DNA from: Ochotona curzoniae
Taxonomy: Eukaryota; Chordata; Mammalia; Lagomorpha; Ochotonidae
Reading direction: 5' to 3'
Assembly (NCBI RefSeq): GCF_017591425.1
Contig: NW_024466512.1
Location: 28,015,501-28,079,500, forward strand
DNA: 64,000 bases
Position numbers and translations under genes: made by a program. Under the pieces are notes generated by a model. The model had not been told where the DNA came from and ran no database searches. It worked only from the letters and a program-made list of their open reading frames with translations. Shown here in pieces: positions 11,630 through 23,914 of this stretch (the first letter of the stretch is position 1; each line of letters begins with the position of its first letter).

Positions 11630-11937
11630 ATTGTAGTTTTATGTATTTATTCAAAAGGCTGAGAGACAGGATCTTCCATCCACTGATTCATTCCCCAAGT
11701 GAATCCAACAACCAGAACTGAGCCAGGCTGAATCCAGGAGCTAGGAACTACCTGCAGGTTCCTGGCACATGGGTGGCAGAAACTCAAAGTTTTAAACCAT
11801 CATGCACTGATTTTTCAGGTGCATTAGCAGGGACCTGGGTGGGAAGTACAGTAGCCAGGACTCAAACTGGCATGTAGATAAAGGATGTGGGTCTTGCAAG
11901 TGGGGATTCAACCCTCTGCACCACAATGCCTGCCCTG
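11630..11937 (-). mobile_element. CSINE-type SINE
   Basis: It lies immediately beside the previous SINE in the same orientation. Blocks are gagagacaggatcttccatc, ccccaagtgaatccaaca and gtgcattagcagggacctgg, ending at the head near ccacaatgcctgccct. Confidence 0.8.
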
Positions 11938-12334
11938 CAACCTATAGTTTACTAAACAAGATTTCTTTTCTTTAAAAGTTGGTTTGCATAATTGTTGACT
12001 TGATTTCTATTTTCCATTTGATGTGTCCTTTGTTTCATCAATAATTCTCTTGAGAAGGTTCATTAAGGATCTTTTCTTAGAGACTTTACGCTGCTCTGCC
12101 TAGGCAGTATAGCAACGTCACCACATTTGAGGCATCCATCTCCAGTGAGTCTAGTTGTTAGAGTTGTTAGCAACATAGCAGTTTTCTCAATCCATTATTC
12201 TGATACTTCAGTCTCATCAGGAAGAATATACTCTCAGTTTTGGTTATGGATTTGCTTGTGGAGTGGCTACTACTGCTGCCCAAATAATCATCAAGTAATT
12301 ATCCCATAGGTACATACTTTTCTAAATTCTTGTT

Positions 12335-12638
12335 AATTTTTAAAAGAATGTATTTTATTTGAATGACTGAATTACAGAGAAAAGGAGAAACGGAGGGGTC
12401 TTCCATCTGCTGGTTCACTCCCTTTGGTTGCAATGCTGGAGCTGGGTCAGTTTGAAGCCAGGAGCTTCTTCCAGGTCTAGGGACCCAAGGGCTTAGGTCA
12501 TCTTCTCTGTTTTTTTCCCCAGGCCCCAGCAGGGAGCTGGATTGGAAGTTAAGCAGTTGGGACTCAAGCCAGTGCCTGTGGTGGGAAACTGGCACCACAG
12601 GTAGAATCCCAGCCTACTACACCATGGCACTGGCCCAG
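12335..12638 (-). mobile_element. CSINE-type SINE
   Basis: Blocks include ggtcttccatctgctggttc, gaagccaggagcttcttcc, gcagggagctggattggaag and a head complement near accatggcactggccc. Confidence 0.85.
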
Positions 12639-14127
12639 ATCCCTGTTATTTCATGTGCCTGTATTTCTAGGGCACAAGCCTAACTATTCAAAGGCACCCT
12701 CCACTTCTAATAAACTTATCAAACCTGTAGTCTTGGACAAATCACTTAGTATTTCTAATGGTCCCTTGTACTTCCTCCCCCTCTAAACAAAAGGGGGGCA
12801 GTAATATACGTAGGAGTAAATTTGTAGAGTTATCTGACAGAGACTTGCCTGATTATTTTTAGAAAGAACTACTTTGCTATCTGAAATTTTACAGTTGATT
12901 TTTTTCAGATAGGGACATTAATTCCAAGAATATTTTAACAAAAAAATCTCATAAATAAGCATAACAGCTATGAGATTCCCTTTAGGAATGGCAAAGTTTG
13001 ATAGGAGTAACATTTCAGCGTTCTAATTCACTGAAGCCTGTGGAGGTGTTGTGGTAGAACTCCCAGCCTGGGTTTACCCAGCTGACCTGCAGAAGGCCAG
13101 TCACTCTCATTGAAAAGTGGAAGAAAGTAGGCATTCACTGCAAAGTGCTGAGCGAGGAGTTGGGCGGCTGCTGCTTAATTCCTGGACTCCCACTGGAGTT
13201 AGGGGTGAAAGTTTTTATAGGTTGCAATTGGGGCTGAGAGGTGTGTGCTCAGCTCATGTCCACATTCCTGGCTGGTCAGTGGTTTGTCAGTCATACTTTG
13301 CTCTTTAGGGAATTTATGATGGCTGGGTGGGATCCAGTTGGTCTGGGGGGGTTCCATGACGGTGGCAGTCACATTGTGCTTGGACATGCCTGGACCCGCC
13401 CAAACCTCTACACAAATCACTCCAGAACAGTGGCCATAAAGAGTCTTCCTGTTGGAGGAGCAAATGACTCCTTAGTCGGTGATTAGAACCTTGTAATACC
13501 AGCTAGATCATTCCCTCAAGTCAGAGAAGTTCTTTGGTAAAGGGCAAGTAAGGATACCTTGGGCTAAGAATGACAGACAGGAGGCTGGGTGCTGCTTTTA
13601 CATTCTAGGAGTTCAGTTTCAGAGTCACTTGGTGGGTTACCCACATGGTTACCCACTCAGATGCCTTGTGGGTCTAGCCAGGGCTGATCAAGAGGATTCC
13701 CACCTGCTCACATACTCATGTCAGGAACTACTGTGTGCACTGACAAAACACTCAGCATGACAACTGTGTTTGGTTTACTGAGTCATTTCCACCACTTCCG
13801 GGATGACAAGATTTAGGATTTGTGGCCTGAGGATAGTGGCCACACCCTCCTGAAGCATAGAAATATAGGTACCCTTCCCAAAGGCATGATCTATGGGTGC
13901 AGTCATTTATAAAGCCTTAAGTGCCTTTAAAATAAATTAATATGCCTTGCTTTTCCTGTCTTCTCCTGCTCTGTGTTTACTGGGTGCCCTCAGCCCAGGG
14001 ATACTGGGGTCTTTTTAGTTTGGATTTCTTTCTTGATTCTTGGTGAGTTTCCACATCCCCCTAGGATTTGGTCCTGTCCAAAGAGCATGCGCACATCACC
14101 ATTGCTACTGATTGTACATCTTATTTT

Positions 14128-14197
14128 TAGATTTATTTATTTTTGTTTGAAAGGCAGGTTTACAGAGAAAGAAGGAGAAGAAAAGAAGAAGAAGAAG

Positions 14198-14238
<41 letters not shown>

Positions 14239-14496
14239 TCTTCCTTTTACTGATTCATGCCCCAAATGGCTGCAGTGGCTGGGTTCTGCCAAGCTGAAGT
14301 CAGGAGCCTGGAGCTTCTTCTGGGTCTCCCACATGGGTGTAGAGGCCCAAGGACTTGGGCCCTCTCTAGTACCTTCCCAATCACAGTAGCGGGGAGTTTG
14401 GTCAGAGGTTGGTGCAGCTGAGGCTCAAGCCAGTTTCCGTGTGGAATGCTGGCAGTGAGAACAGAGGCTTAATCTACAATGCCATGGCACTGGCCC
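14128..14496 (-). mobile_element. CSINE-type SINE with target-site duplication
   Basis: The copy is full length with an expanded GA/GAA tract at 14160-14231. It is flanked by a 19-bp direct repeat at 14109-14127 and 14497-14515 with two mismatches, the target-site duplication. Confidence 0.9.
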
Positions 14497-15594
14497 CTGA
14501 TCATACATCTTATTTGTTGACAATGAAAACAAAGAGCTGGCAGGAGACTGGAAACACCTTAGTGTTGACTCTTCTTTAAAAATTATTATTTTTCATTATA
14601 TAGTTTTGTGGATGGCATTTCACTTGTAAACCAGTGGGGAGCCATGGAGCAGCAATGTGGAGACTGGATTTGTACTTGCCAAGGACACTAGTCAAAAGAA
14701 AATTCTAAGGAAGCAGTCCAATTGATTAAATCCATAAGAAACCCACCACACTGGGCAGGCTGATTGGTCCACCCTTCCTTCCAATCAGAGTGTGGGTGAG
14801 GGTGAGGTGAGGCTGGCAGGAGAGCAGGAGACTGCAAGGAGAGAGAAGAAAGGCTAAGATGCAGAAAGCAGGACTGAAATACATAGTTTGCTGTCTTGCC
14901 AAAGGTCAGAGCAGAGCATTACCTCAGCCATGCTGAGATGTGTGTTCACGTAAGATGCTTCCCTCTCTAGTTTGCTGTGCTACCCGGAGCAGTAAGGTGT
15001 TGTGGCCAAGAATTGTGTAATTGCCAGGAACAGTCGGCTTGCTCAAGGACTTCTTGGCAGGAGAGAAATTAGCAAAGCAAGAGAGGCATTTCTCTCATAG
15101 GAACCAAAATTATGTCAGGCAGGGAACATTTGCTTTCTTTCTCTCTCCCCTTCTGGGAAGGTGCAGCCTTATGCCTGTTCCTGCTTACCGGGCACTGGTC
15201 ACCTGTCTGCACACTGACCACCTTTGTCAGGTCTCTTGTGTGAGTTTTGGGTTACCATCAGGTGATTTCATCTTGTCTCACCATCTATTACAGTGTCAGT
15301 GTCTCTTTATTGAGATCTTTGGGAGAAAGATGGTCCAGCCAGCTGTGCCAGGGGTATGGAAGCGCAGGACAAACAGTGCAGATGTGCCTGCTATCCACAC
15401 TGCACCAGGCAAGCCTCTAAGGACCTACAACATGAACCACTCAGCTCATCTCTCTTCAGCTTTGGGATTTGACCTGCTCTTTCTCATCTTTATTTTTGGA
15501 CCAACTCCTTACTAACTGTTCTTTATGTAATCTGCACAAGATGTGAAGATGTATGAGGTGGACTGAATATCACTCCCAGATTTATCAGTATGAG

Positions 15595-15712
15595 TCAAAT
15601 GTCTGTGGTCAGCTTTCGTACCTTTATCTCTAGAACGGGGAGAATACTGTGTACCTCACAGGGTAGCTTGTTTAAAGCACAAAGCGTTGAAGCCTATGCC
15701 TGACACATCAGT
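15595..15712 (+). repeat. MIR-like relic
   Basis: The pattern ctttatctctagaacggggagaata followed by a gtgcctcaca-type block resembles sense MIR. It is heavily diverged. Confidence 0.5.
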
Positions 15713-16247
15713 GTGCCTAGTGCTCGTATCCTCCCCTTTCATGCCCCTGAGTTTCCACTACTGGGGCCATGCAAGACCCTGTTGATATTTCTTGCTAGGT
15801 TGAGCATTTCAGAATCAACAGGATACTCTTTGGATGTAACTGCGTTAGCCACTTAAACACAGAGCCATGCCTGATATCATTGAGAGAGAATACAGTAATC
15901 TCTCGATTAAGTGCATAGTAGATCCTTTGTTTCTGATTATGGCAAAATCCACATAATGTTTACTTTCTCAGTTCCTTTTAATTGTACAGTTATTCAGTCC
16001 ATTCATAAGACTGTGTACTCATCACGGCCACCCATTGATAGAACTCTCTGCATTTAGCAAATCAGAAACTCTGTACCCATTAAACAATAACTCTATATTC
16101 TCCACTCCCCATTACCTCTGGCAGTGACCCTTCTACTTTGTGTCTCTGTGAGCTTGCTTATTGTAACTATCTAATTAAGTGGAACCAGAAATCTTGGCCA
16201 TTTTTGGACTTATTTTATTATGCCTTCAAGGCTCATTCAGAATCTCT

Positions 16248-16527
16248 TTCTTTTTTTTTTTTAATGTCTTTGGTTTTATTTAATTGAAAAGCAGAGAGAG
16301 AGTGATAGAGATCTTTTATCCACTTGTACACTTCTAACATTCCCGCAATAGCTGGGCCAGGAGGTGGGAACCAAGTATGAGCCTCCCAAGTGGGAGGCAA
16401 GGACCTGATACTTGGGCCACTACTGCTGGCTGCCAGTGGGAAGCTAGTCTCAAAAACGGGGATGGGACTTGAACTTAGGCACTTCATTATGGAATGTGGG
16501 TGTCAAGCATTGTGCTAAATGCCTGTT
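16248..16527 (-). mobile_element. CSINE-type SINE
   Basis: The A-tail complement at 16248, gcagagagagagtgatagagatc, aagtgggaggcaaggacctgat and a head complement near gtgctaaatgcctg give the family order in reverse. It is diverged. Confidence 0.75.
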
Positions 16528-17234
16528 TATTGTTCCTCCTTAAAACTGAATACTATTGCAATGTATGTCTACCTCATTTAGTCCATTCATGGACGATCTA
16601 AGCTGTTTTAAAATTTTGGCTACAGTACCTGAAGCTGCTGTAAACAATATGGCCTATTCTCCATTCTTCTGAATCATGCAAATGTTATTTCTAATTTTCT
16701 GAGGAACCAGCCTGTTTTGTTTTGTTTTGTTTCATAGAGAATGAACCAATTCGCATTCCTATTAGAAGTGCATGTAGGTTCTCTATTTCCTTAACAGCAC
16801 TTGTTATTTTCTACTTTGTCTTTGTTTTATCAGTAATAGCTATCCTGGTGAGTGCAAACATAGTGAGTTCTTAGCAACTCTGCATTGCCATGGATTTTCA
16901 GTTCATACCGGACGCATTATATTCTTAGTGGCCAGTAGTGAGACAATCCCTTTGGCAGGGTCCTGTGGGCAGCATGAGAGAGCCTTGTGGCTTTTGAGGT
17001 CTGTGGCCAGGGTTGTGCTGGGAGCCAGCAGGGCTGAAGATCTGTTGGAAACAGCCTTGGGATACTGAAATTCCAGGTCTCCTGGTTGACCTGGGCATCC
17101 TGCTCCTCCCAGAATCACATCCTGGGAGATCAAGTAACCATTAGTCAGACTCCCCTGGAATTCCCTGTCCTAACATCCTATACTCCTTTGTGGCTCCTAC
17201 TGGAATGTGTAACTATATGTCTTCCGACTTACTG

Positions 17235-17358
17235 GATTTCTATCTGCTTCCTCTATCAGACAGAAAGCAGTATGAAGGCAGGGACTATTTCCTTCTCCTT
17301 AGCACCTAGCTCAATGGCTGGAAGATAGCAGGTCAATAAGTTACTGAATGACTGATTT
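17235..17358 (+). repeat. L2 3' end relic
   Basis: The order gaaggcagggactatttc, tagcacctagctcaatggctgg and aataagttactgaatgactga matches the sense L2 3' terminus. Confidence 0.6.
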
Positions 17359-18009
17359 TGACTTTTCTTTTCATTCTTTCAGGTCAGAGTCTCCCAGGCC
17401 AGAGGGATAAATAGGAATAAACAAGACTAGATGTCTATACCCAGAAATGATTGTAGGACCCTCAACTGGCCTTGGGGAAACTACTGGCTTGAATGGTCCA
17501 GGTGTTTGTTTCCTGTGTATTGGAAGATGTGAATAGCAGTCAGTAGGGAAGCAGAATATTGAAAGATAGTAATACACAATCAGATGTAAATCCACAAGAT
17601 CTCATAAAGGAGAAGGGAAGGGGTGTTACACTGGGCAGGGCATGAGTGATGTTCAAAGGAGACAGGGTTTGGGATTGAGCTATAGTGTATGTGGTAAATT
17701 CCAGGAATGTGTTGCAATATCTGGTGCATGCTGGCAAGTGAGGCTTAGCTGCCTGAGGAGGAGTGGGTATGCTAAGCATTCAGCCATGTTGAATTTGCAT
17801 GAAAGGTAATGGCATTTGGGTGATGTTGGCCATTCTCAACTCCTGGCCTCACTTGCTACCTGCTTTTCTATATCAAAACTATATGACTGATCTTGATTTT
17901 TAGAAATGTCAAGGTTTCCTCAGGCTTCCAAAAATCCATGAAGCTGTATCAAAGGAAGTTGGAAGGTAGGGGAGTCCCAGCCTCCCTTTAAACTCAACAT
18001 GAGGTTTCA

Positions 18010-18125
18010 GTCTTTTAATGGCAGGAAATCTCTGAATTTCAGTTTCTCCAGCTGTGAAGTGGGAATGAGATCTCTGTCTGAATGTTTAAGAAGCAAATGA
18101 GATGATGCATGAGCATTTCAGGTGC
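18010..18125 (+). repeat. MIR-like relic
   Basis: The blocks cagtttctccagctgtgaagtggg and aagcaaatgagatgatgcatg follow sense MIR order. Confidence 0.55.
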
Positions 18126-18334
18126 CTGCTTATTCTCACTCCACCTCTGGGAATCTGTCTCTGTGAGCATTGCAAAGAGAAATTAGTGGACTGATTATGG
18201 AAGAAATAAAGTTCGCAAATCAAGTGATAACTGTTAACAACATGGGTAAACTTGCCTTTCAGATAATGAAAGGAATCGTCCATATTTAGTTTACATTTTG
18301 CCCAAACAAATCAGTCTGATTAAAATAAAAACAT

Positions 18335-18649
18335 TGTGGAATAGCGGATGAAGTCACTACCTGTGACACCAGCATCCATTATTGGCACTTATTTGAGACC
18401 TGGCTGCTCTACTTCCAATCCAGCTCCCTGTTAATACATTTGGAAAAACAACAAAAGATGTCCCAAGTGCTTGGGCCCCTCTACCCACAGAGGTGACCCA
18501 GCAGGAGCTTCAGGCTTCTACTTGCAGCCTGGCAGAGCCACTGCAGCTATTTGGGGAAGTGAACCAGCAGATGGAAGATCTTTGTCCCTGTCTGTCTGTC
18601 TCTCTTTCCTGTGATTCTGCCTTTAAATGAGTAAAAATAAACATTCTTT
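18335..18649 (+). mobile_element. CSINE-type SINE, host of a nested SINE
   Basis: The copy is diverged, with head ttgtggaatagcggatgaagt-like and tail GAGTAAAAATAAACATTC. A much younger SINE landed in its tail. Confidence 0.85.
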
Positions 18650-18982
18650 TTTTTTTTTTAAAGATTTATTTTTATTATTTTTTCATTGGAAAGGCGGATA
18701 TACAGAGAGGAGAGACAGAGAGGAAGATCTTCCGTCCGATGATTCACTCCCCAAGTGAGCGCAACGGCCGATACTATGCCGATCCGAAGCCAGGAGCCTC
18801 TTCCGGGTCTCCCACGCGGGTGCAGGGTCCCAAAGCTTTGGGCTGTCCTCGACTGCTTTCCCAGGCCACAGGCAGGGAGCTGGAAGGGAAGCGGGGCTGC
18901 CGGGATTAGAACCGGCGCCCATATGGGATCCCGGGCGTGCAAGGCGAGGACCTTTAACCACTTGCGCCACCGCGCCGGGCCC
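18650..18982 (-). mobile_element. Young full-length CSINE-type SINE, nested
   Basis: This copy keeps most CpG sites and reads as an almost undecayed element: cttccgtccgatgattcac, gggattagaaccggcgccc, and a ccgcgccgggccc head complement. A 17-bp target-site duplication (aaaaataaacattcttt) lies at 18633-18649 and 18986-19002, inside the tail of the older SINE. CpG retention and the near-perfect duplication make it the youngest-looking element in the window with the one at 31934. Confidence 0.95.
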
Positions 18983-19039
18983 AAAAAAAATAAACATTCT
19001 TTAAAGAAAAAACAAAACAGACCATTTTTACCAGTTTTG

Positions 19040-19040
<1 letters not shown>

Positions 19041-19074
<34 letters not shown>
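19041..19074 (+). repeat. Uninterrupted T34 tract
   Basis: Thirty-four consecutive T. No SINE or L1 body adjoins it that I can recognise, so it may be the A-tail of a very short retrocopy on the minus strand. Confidence 0.8.
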
Positions 19075-19079
<5 letters not shown>

Positions 19080-19242
19080 CTTTGGCAGTTATTTATTTGC
19101 CTGCCTACTGGATTCTAGAGTATTTCGAGCAATATTGTTCAATAGAACTTTCTATGATGGTGAAACTGTTAAGATCTACCCTTTGCAGTAAGGGACTCAC
19201 TTGTGCAAATGTGCTCTGACTGAGGGGTTGAAATGTCAATAT

Positions 19243-19280
19243 GAAATTTTTAAGATCTTATTTATATTTGAAATACAGAC

Positions 19281-19324
<44 letters not shown>

Positions 19325-19580
19325 ACCTAGACCTTTTATCCACTGGCTTGCTGCTCAAATGGCTTTAATGGCTGGAGAAGGACTGGTCTGAGACCAGGAG
19401 CCAGGAGTTTCTTTCTGACTCTCCCATGAGGGTACATAGGACCAAGCAGTTGGGCTCTCCATTGCTGCTTTGCCAGGCCATTAGCAGGAGCTGTATTAAA
19501 AGTGGAGCAACTGAGACTCGAGCTGGGATGCTGGCACTGCAGATAGAGACTTAACCCATTATGCTACTGTGCCAACCCCA
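19243..19580 (-). mobile_element. CSINE-type SINE with (GA)n
   Basis: The copy is full length, with (AG)n at 19285-19321. A 10-bp target-site duplication (atgtcaatat) lies at 19233-19242 and 19583-19592. Confidence 0.9.
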
Positions 19581-19654
19581 ACATGTCAATATTAACTTTA
19601 AGTATACATAACCACATGTAGGTCCTGACAACCACATGGATAGCACTGACAGTG

Positions 19655-19795
19655 ACAGTACTGTGTGGCTCTAACATGTTGCCAGCATCTCTGCCCCTCG
19701 GTGGTTTCATCTGTAAAATAGAGAGGATAATGATACCTGACTGGGAGCACCGTTGCATAAGTCAACTGAACACACCTAAAAAGTGCTTTATGCCT
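19655..19795 (+). repeat. MIR-like relic
   Basis: The blocks tggtttcatctgtaaaatagagagga and aaaaagtgctttatgcc follow sense MIR order. Confidence 0.6.
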
Positions 19796-19909
19796 TAATT
19801 GGTATGTGGGTCTTAGTTGCTACATGGAGATTTGGGCCTGGGTGATAATGGTGTCTTTCTCTGATAGCACCTCCACCATTTATTCATTTCTTTTTGTCAA
19901 TTTGGCATT

Positions 19910-20168
19910 CATTTTTCATTTTATTTGAAAGGCATACACACACACAGAAATGGACAGAGCATGATCATCCATCTGTTGAGTTACTCCCCAAATACCTACA
20001 GTTAAGACTGGGTCAGGCTGAAGCCAGGAGCCAGGAACTCAGTTTGGGTTTCCCACAAAGGTATTGCACATTAGCAGGAAGCCGGCTTGGAAGTGGAAGT
20101 GGAGTAACCTGGACACAAACCAGAGACTCCAAAAGGACACACGTGTCTCAAGCAATACCAAATGCCCA
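19910..20168 (-). mobile_element. CSINE-type SINE, partly deleted
   Basis: Blocks are ttatttgaaaggcatacac, ggctgaagccaggagccagg and gcattagcaggaagccgg-like. The middle part is missing. Confidence 0.75.
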
Positions 20169-21059
20169 CTCAGTCTAGTGTTTACACGTGCATCACACCT
20201 GTTCTATTATCTGCCTCGCACTGGATCTACTTTTTTTTTTTTACTTACTCCTCAGTGCCCTTTCTGAGGTAGGTATTAGTGTCAGCTTTATTTTCCCTTT
20301 GAGGGAATTGAAGCAGAGACAAGTGTGGGCTTACCTCTCCTTGTGTATCCCTTGGGATCAGAATGGGTGAAGAAGCCATGTGCCACTTGTGCCAATCCAA
20401 CCAAGTCCAAGGACTGCCTGCCTCCTCCCACCCTCTGAATAGCGGGTGGGAAAGAGGAAGTGAGTATACCAAGAATAAAAGAGCTAGAGAAAAATAAAGT
20501 CCAGCCTTCTCAGAACTTGCTGCAGGATAATGAATGCCTGGTTGTGTGAGTCAGCGGCTCAGAGGTGACATAGCTTAGCCATGAATCAGTTTCCCTGATA
20601 AGCAAGTTCCAGTTGTTTTACTAGTGGAGGCTAAACCCCTAACTTACTTTGTATAAACTCTTAAAAATCACCAATGTGCCTGGCAGGGTGAGGCTCTGCT
20701 TTATTTCATGTCCCATTCTAGCTGTTTTTTTTTTTTAAGATTTAAGAAAAAATTTTTTTACTGGAATTTAAGAACTGTGTGTTTGCATTCTCTTCCTTGC
20801 TGTCTGAATTCTATGCCCCGAGACTCCTTGTCTGTCCCCCTCCTTCTGCTCCTGTTTCCTCCTTCAAAGTGTGAGTGCATTCGGTGAGTGCTGATGGGGA
20901 GTGCACTTGGCCAGGTAGCATTGTGCTCTGTGGATATGGGGAGAAGAAGCCAACTCAGGCTCTGCTCACATGCAGCTCTCACAGTCTAAGCTTCAAAAGA
21001 TCCAGATGAAGGAACACAGCATGAAAGGAGGTTCAAGGTTTGCAGATTAAATTTGATGA

Positions 21060-21290
21060 TGAGTGCTTACTAGCTGTTAAACACAGTGCAAAATGCTTTA
21101 CAGACATGTACTGTTTAAATGTATTCGTTTATTTTCTCATCAGAGAAACAGGAGAAAGAGAAAGGGGGAGGAGAGGTCCTTTTAGAGCTGAAGAAACTGA
21201 ATCTTGGGTAAGATGGGTTAAATGTAGGTTCCAGGCAGAGCTGGGACACAAACGCTTGCCCTCTGTGGGCACCGCTATTTGTCCCTCAAG
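21060..21290 (-). repeat. MIR-like relic
   Basis: It has an antisense MIR-like order with a gcaaaatgctttacag block and a gagctgggacacaaacg block. Confidence 0.45.
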
Positions 21291-21594
21291 TGGTGCTAAT
21301 TTCTTGGTCTCGGCCACTTCTGCCTTGGCCCACCCTTTGGCCATGTGTATGGTCTCAGGACCAAGATGTCTCATGGTTGACTACGTCCTACTTGCTGGAG
21401 ACAGTTGAGGGAGTTCAGTGTCAGGACCTTGGTAGTGTTGCCTGTGGCATGGACACCTGTGGCTTCAGTGGCCTTGTTTGGAGTTCCAAAAGCCCTCCAG
21501 TTTGCCCCAGGATTCTGGATACGTAGTGATGGCTTCCCAAATGTGACATGCCTCAGATAAGGGGCCTCCTATCAGTGTAGAAAGCCTTTCATGG

Positions 21595-21765
21595 GCTTGA
21601 CCTTGTTTGTTCTTCACAGCACTAGGTGGCATTAAAGGCAGCTATGCACACCCATTTTGCAGATGAGGGTAGTTAGACTTGAGATTGAAGAAGATCAAAG
21701 CTGTGTAGTGAGGAAGAGGCAGGGGAGGAGTAGAACCTGCTTCTTGGGACTCTTAGTCACATGAA
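21595..21765 (-). repeat. MIR-like relic
   Basis: The block cacccattttgcagatgag and later tagaacctgcttcttgg follow antisense MIR order. Confidence 0.55.
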
Positions 21766-21968
21766 CTTTCCCACCCCTGTATGCATGGTGAATTTCTTTG
21801 TGCTTGATATCCCCCTTGTTTTAATAGTACCCTCTGTCCAAGGCTAAACTGACAAGTAACCTGCAGATACTTTAGATTCCCAGATCTTCCTCACATCTGC
21901 AGTAAACAAACAGTTAACCTTGCTAAGGAGCCCAGAGGTCAAAGGCCTTTGTAATGGTTGAAGGACTG

Positions 21969-22253
21969 GGGTAGGCATTTGGCGCAGTGGCTAAGGCACC
22001 TGTTAAGATGTTCTCATCCCGCATCAGAATTCATGGGTTTGGTTTCTGGACTCCAGCCTCCTGCTAATGCAGACCCCAGAAAGCACTGGTTACAGCTCAA
22101 GTAACTGGACTTCTGTCACCCATGTGGGAATCTGGATTTAGTTCCTAGCTCCTGGCTTCCAGCCCAGGTCAGGCCATCGTGAGTATTTGGGGAGTAAACA
22201 AGGGGATGGCAAACTCTGTTTCTCTTAGCCTCTCAATAAATCAATCAATTTTT
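21969..22253 (+). mobile_element. CSINE-type SINE, older subfamily
   Basis: The head taggcatttggcgcagtggctaag is intact, followed by the tcctagctcctggcttc block and a CTCAATAAATCAATC tail. Confidence 0.85.
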
Positions 22254-22368
22254 TATAATTGTTGGACGCTAGGGGATGAGGGGAGGGTAAATTCAGCAGG
22301 AAGCTTTTTGCCTAAGAAGAAATGAGTCTGATTATAAGATTTTGAATTGGTATTTTGCTGTGTGTGTG

Positions 22369-23010
22369 TTTTTTTTTTAATTTACTTATTCATTGATTTA
22401 AAAGGCAGAACAACTGGTTCATTCCCCAAATAGCCACAACATCCAGGTGTGGGTCAGAGTGAAGCTAGGAGACTAGAACTGCACCCTGGTCTCCCATGTG
22501 GGTAGCAGGGACCCTACGTATTGTCCGATGCCTTTCCAGATGCATCAGCAGGGAGCTGGATTAGAAGCAGAGCAGCTGGGTCTGCTGCAATAGCTTAGCG
22601 ATTAAAGTCTTCGCCTTAAAAGCCCCGGGATTCCATATGGGCGCCGGTTCTAATCCTGGCAGCCCCACTTCCCATCCAGCTCCCTGCTTGTGGCCTGGGA
22701 AAGCAGTTGAGGACGGCCCAAAGCCTTGGGACCCTGCACCCATGTGGGAGAACCGGAAGAGCTCCTGGATCCTGGCTTTGGATTGGCTCAGCTCCAGCCG
22801 TTGCAACTGCTTGGGGAGTGAATCATCAGACAGAAGATCTTCCTCTCTTTCCTCCTCTTTGTGCATCTGACTTTGCAATGAAAATAAATAAATCTTTTAT
22901 AAAGAAGAAGAAGAAGAAGCAGAAGCAGAAGCAGAGCAGCTGCAGCTCAAACCGCTGCTCCTCTGTAAGAAGCTGGTGTTGCGGCAGCAGCCTAACCTGC
23001 TCCACCACAA
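22369..23010 (-). mobile_element. CSINE-type SINE split by a nested insertion
   Basis: The older copy is split into 22369-22578 and 22943-23010 by the SINE below. Its left part has the ttaaaaggcagaac start and a gcatcagcagggagctgg block; the right part ends at the head complement near ctaacctgctccaccac. Confidence 0.85.
22579..22926 (+). mobile_element. CSINE-type SINE nested in another SINE
   Basis: The full-length copy has head ctgcaatagcttagcgattaaag, B-box region gcgccggttctaatcctgg, core and AAATAAATAAATC tail followed by a short (GAA)n/(GCAGAA)n. A 16-bp target-site duplication (agaagcagagcagctg) lies at 22563-22578 and 22927-22942. Confidence 0.95.
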
Positions 23011-23597
23011 GTACTGAGTACTTTGCTTTTATGTTCAAGGTTTTTTGCATGACTACTGAATTTTGTTTTTTCTTGATACAATTTCTTAGAGACACAGAGG
23101 CCAGAGGTCTAGTCTTATCTCATGGAAGCAGTCGATGATTCTGATTTTAAGCCAGCACCTGGCAATGGGCCTCATGGCCTGAGAACGTTTGTGCTGTTTT
23201 GTTTGATCTTTTTTGCAACTCTGCCAGATGTGTTTTTTCAACCTCATTTGAAAGAACAATTGAGGGACTTTCTAGGCCCTACCTCCTTAGCAGAACTCAG
23301 AATAAATTTGCCAGGTACCAGTCTTTGTTGATTCTCTAGAAAATTATGTCTCAGAAATGTACATGTTCGAAGCCACAGAGGTTAAGAGACTTGAGAGCCA
23401 CAATGTATGCCTTCAAATTCTGGCTTTGCTTCTCACTAGCAAGTGACTCTCGCCAAGCCTTCACCCTATTGTATCTCAAAATAAGGATCATCATTATCAT
23501 CAACCATCAACCATCTACAAAGCCCTTGGGGGAGTGCCTAACAGATTATGAACTCTAAATATGGTAACTCTTAGTTCTGGGGATTAGATACCAGGTC

Positions 23598-23914
23598 TTA
23601 AAAAGATTGATTGATTTAAAGGCAGGGTGACAGAGAGAGGGAAACAAAGATAGAGGTTCTCCATCTGTTGGTTCATTCCCCAAATGTTTATAGTAGCCAT
23701 GGCTAGGCGAAGTTAAAGCAAAGAGCCAAGAACTCCTCTGGGTCTCTTACATGGGTGTTGCAGGACCCAGACACTTGAGCTATCATCTACTGTTTCCCAA
23801 ACATAGTAGCAAGAAGCTGGATCACAAAGTAGCCGGGAATTGATCCAGCATTGCAATATGGGATGCAAGTGTCCTAAGGGGTAGCTTATCCTACTTTGTA
23901 ACAATGCCTGCCCC
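23598..23914 (-). mobile_element. CSINE-type SINE
   Basis: Blocks ggcagggtgacagagagagg, ctgggtctcttacatgggtg and a head complement near aacaatgcctgcccc are in reverse family order. It is diverged. Confidence 0.85.

Noticed and set aside
15021..15515. 164-codon open frame on + in intron 1
   Set aside because: No recognisable domain, no retrocopy features such as a poly-A tail or duplication, and composition like the flanking intron. Most likely chance, though a database search would settle it.
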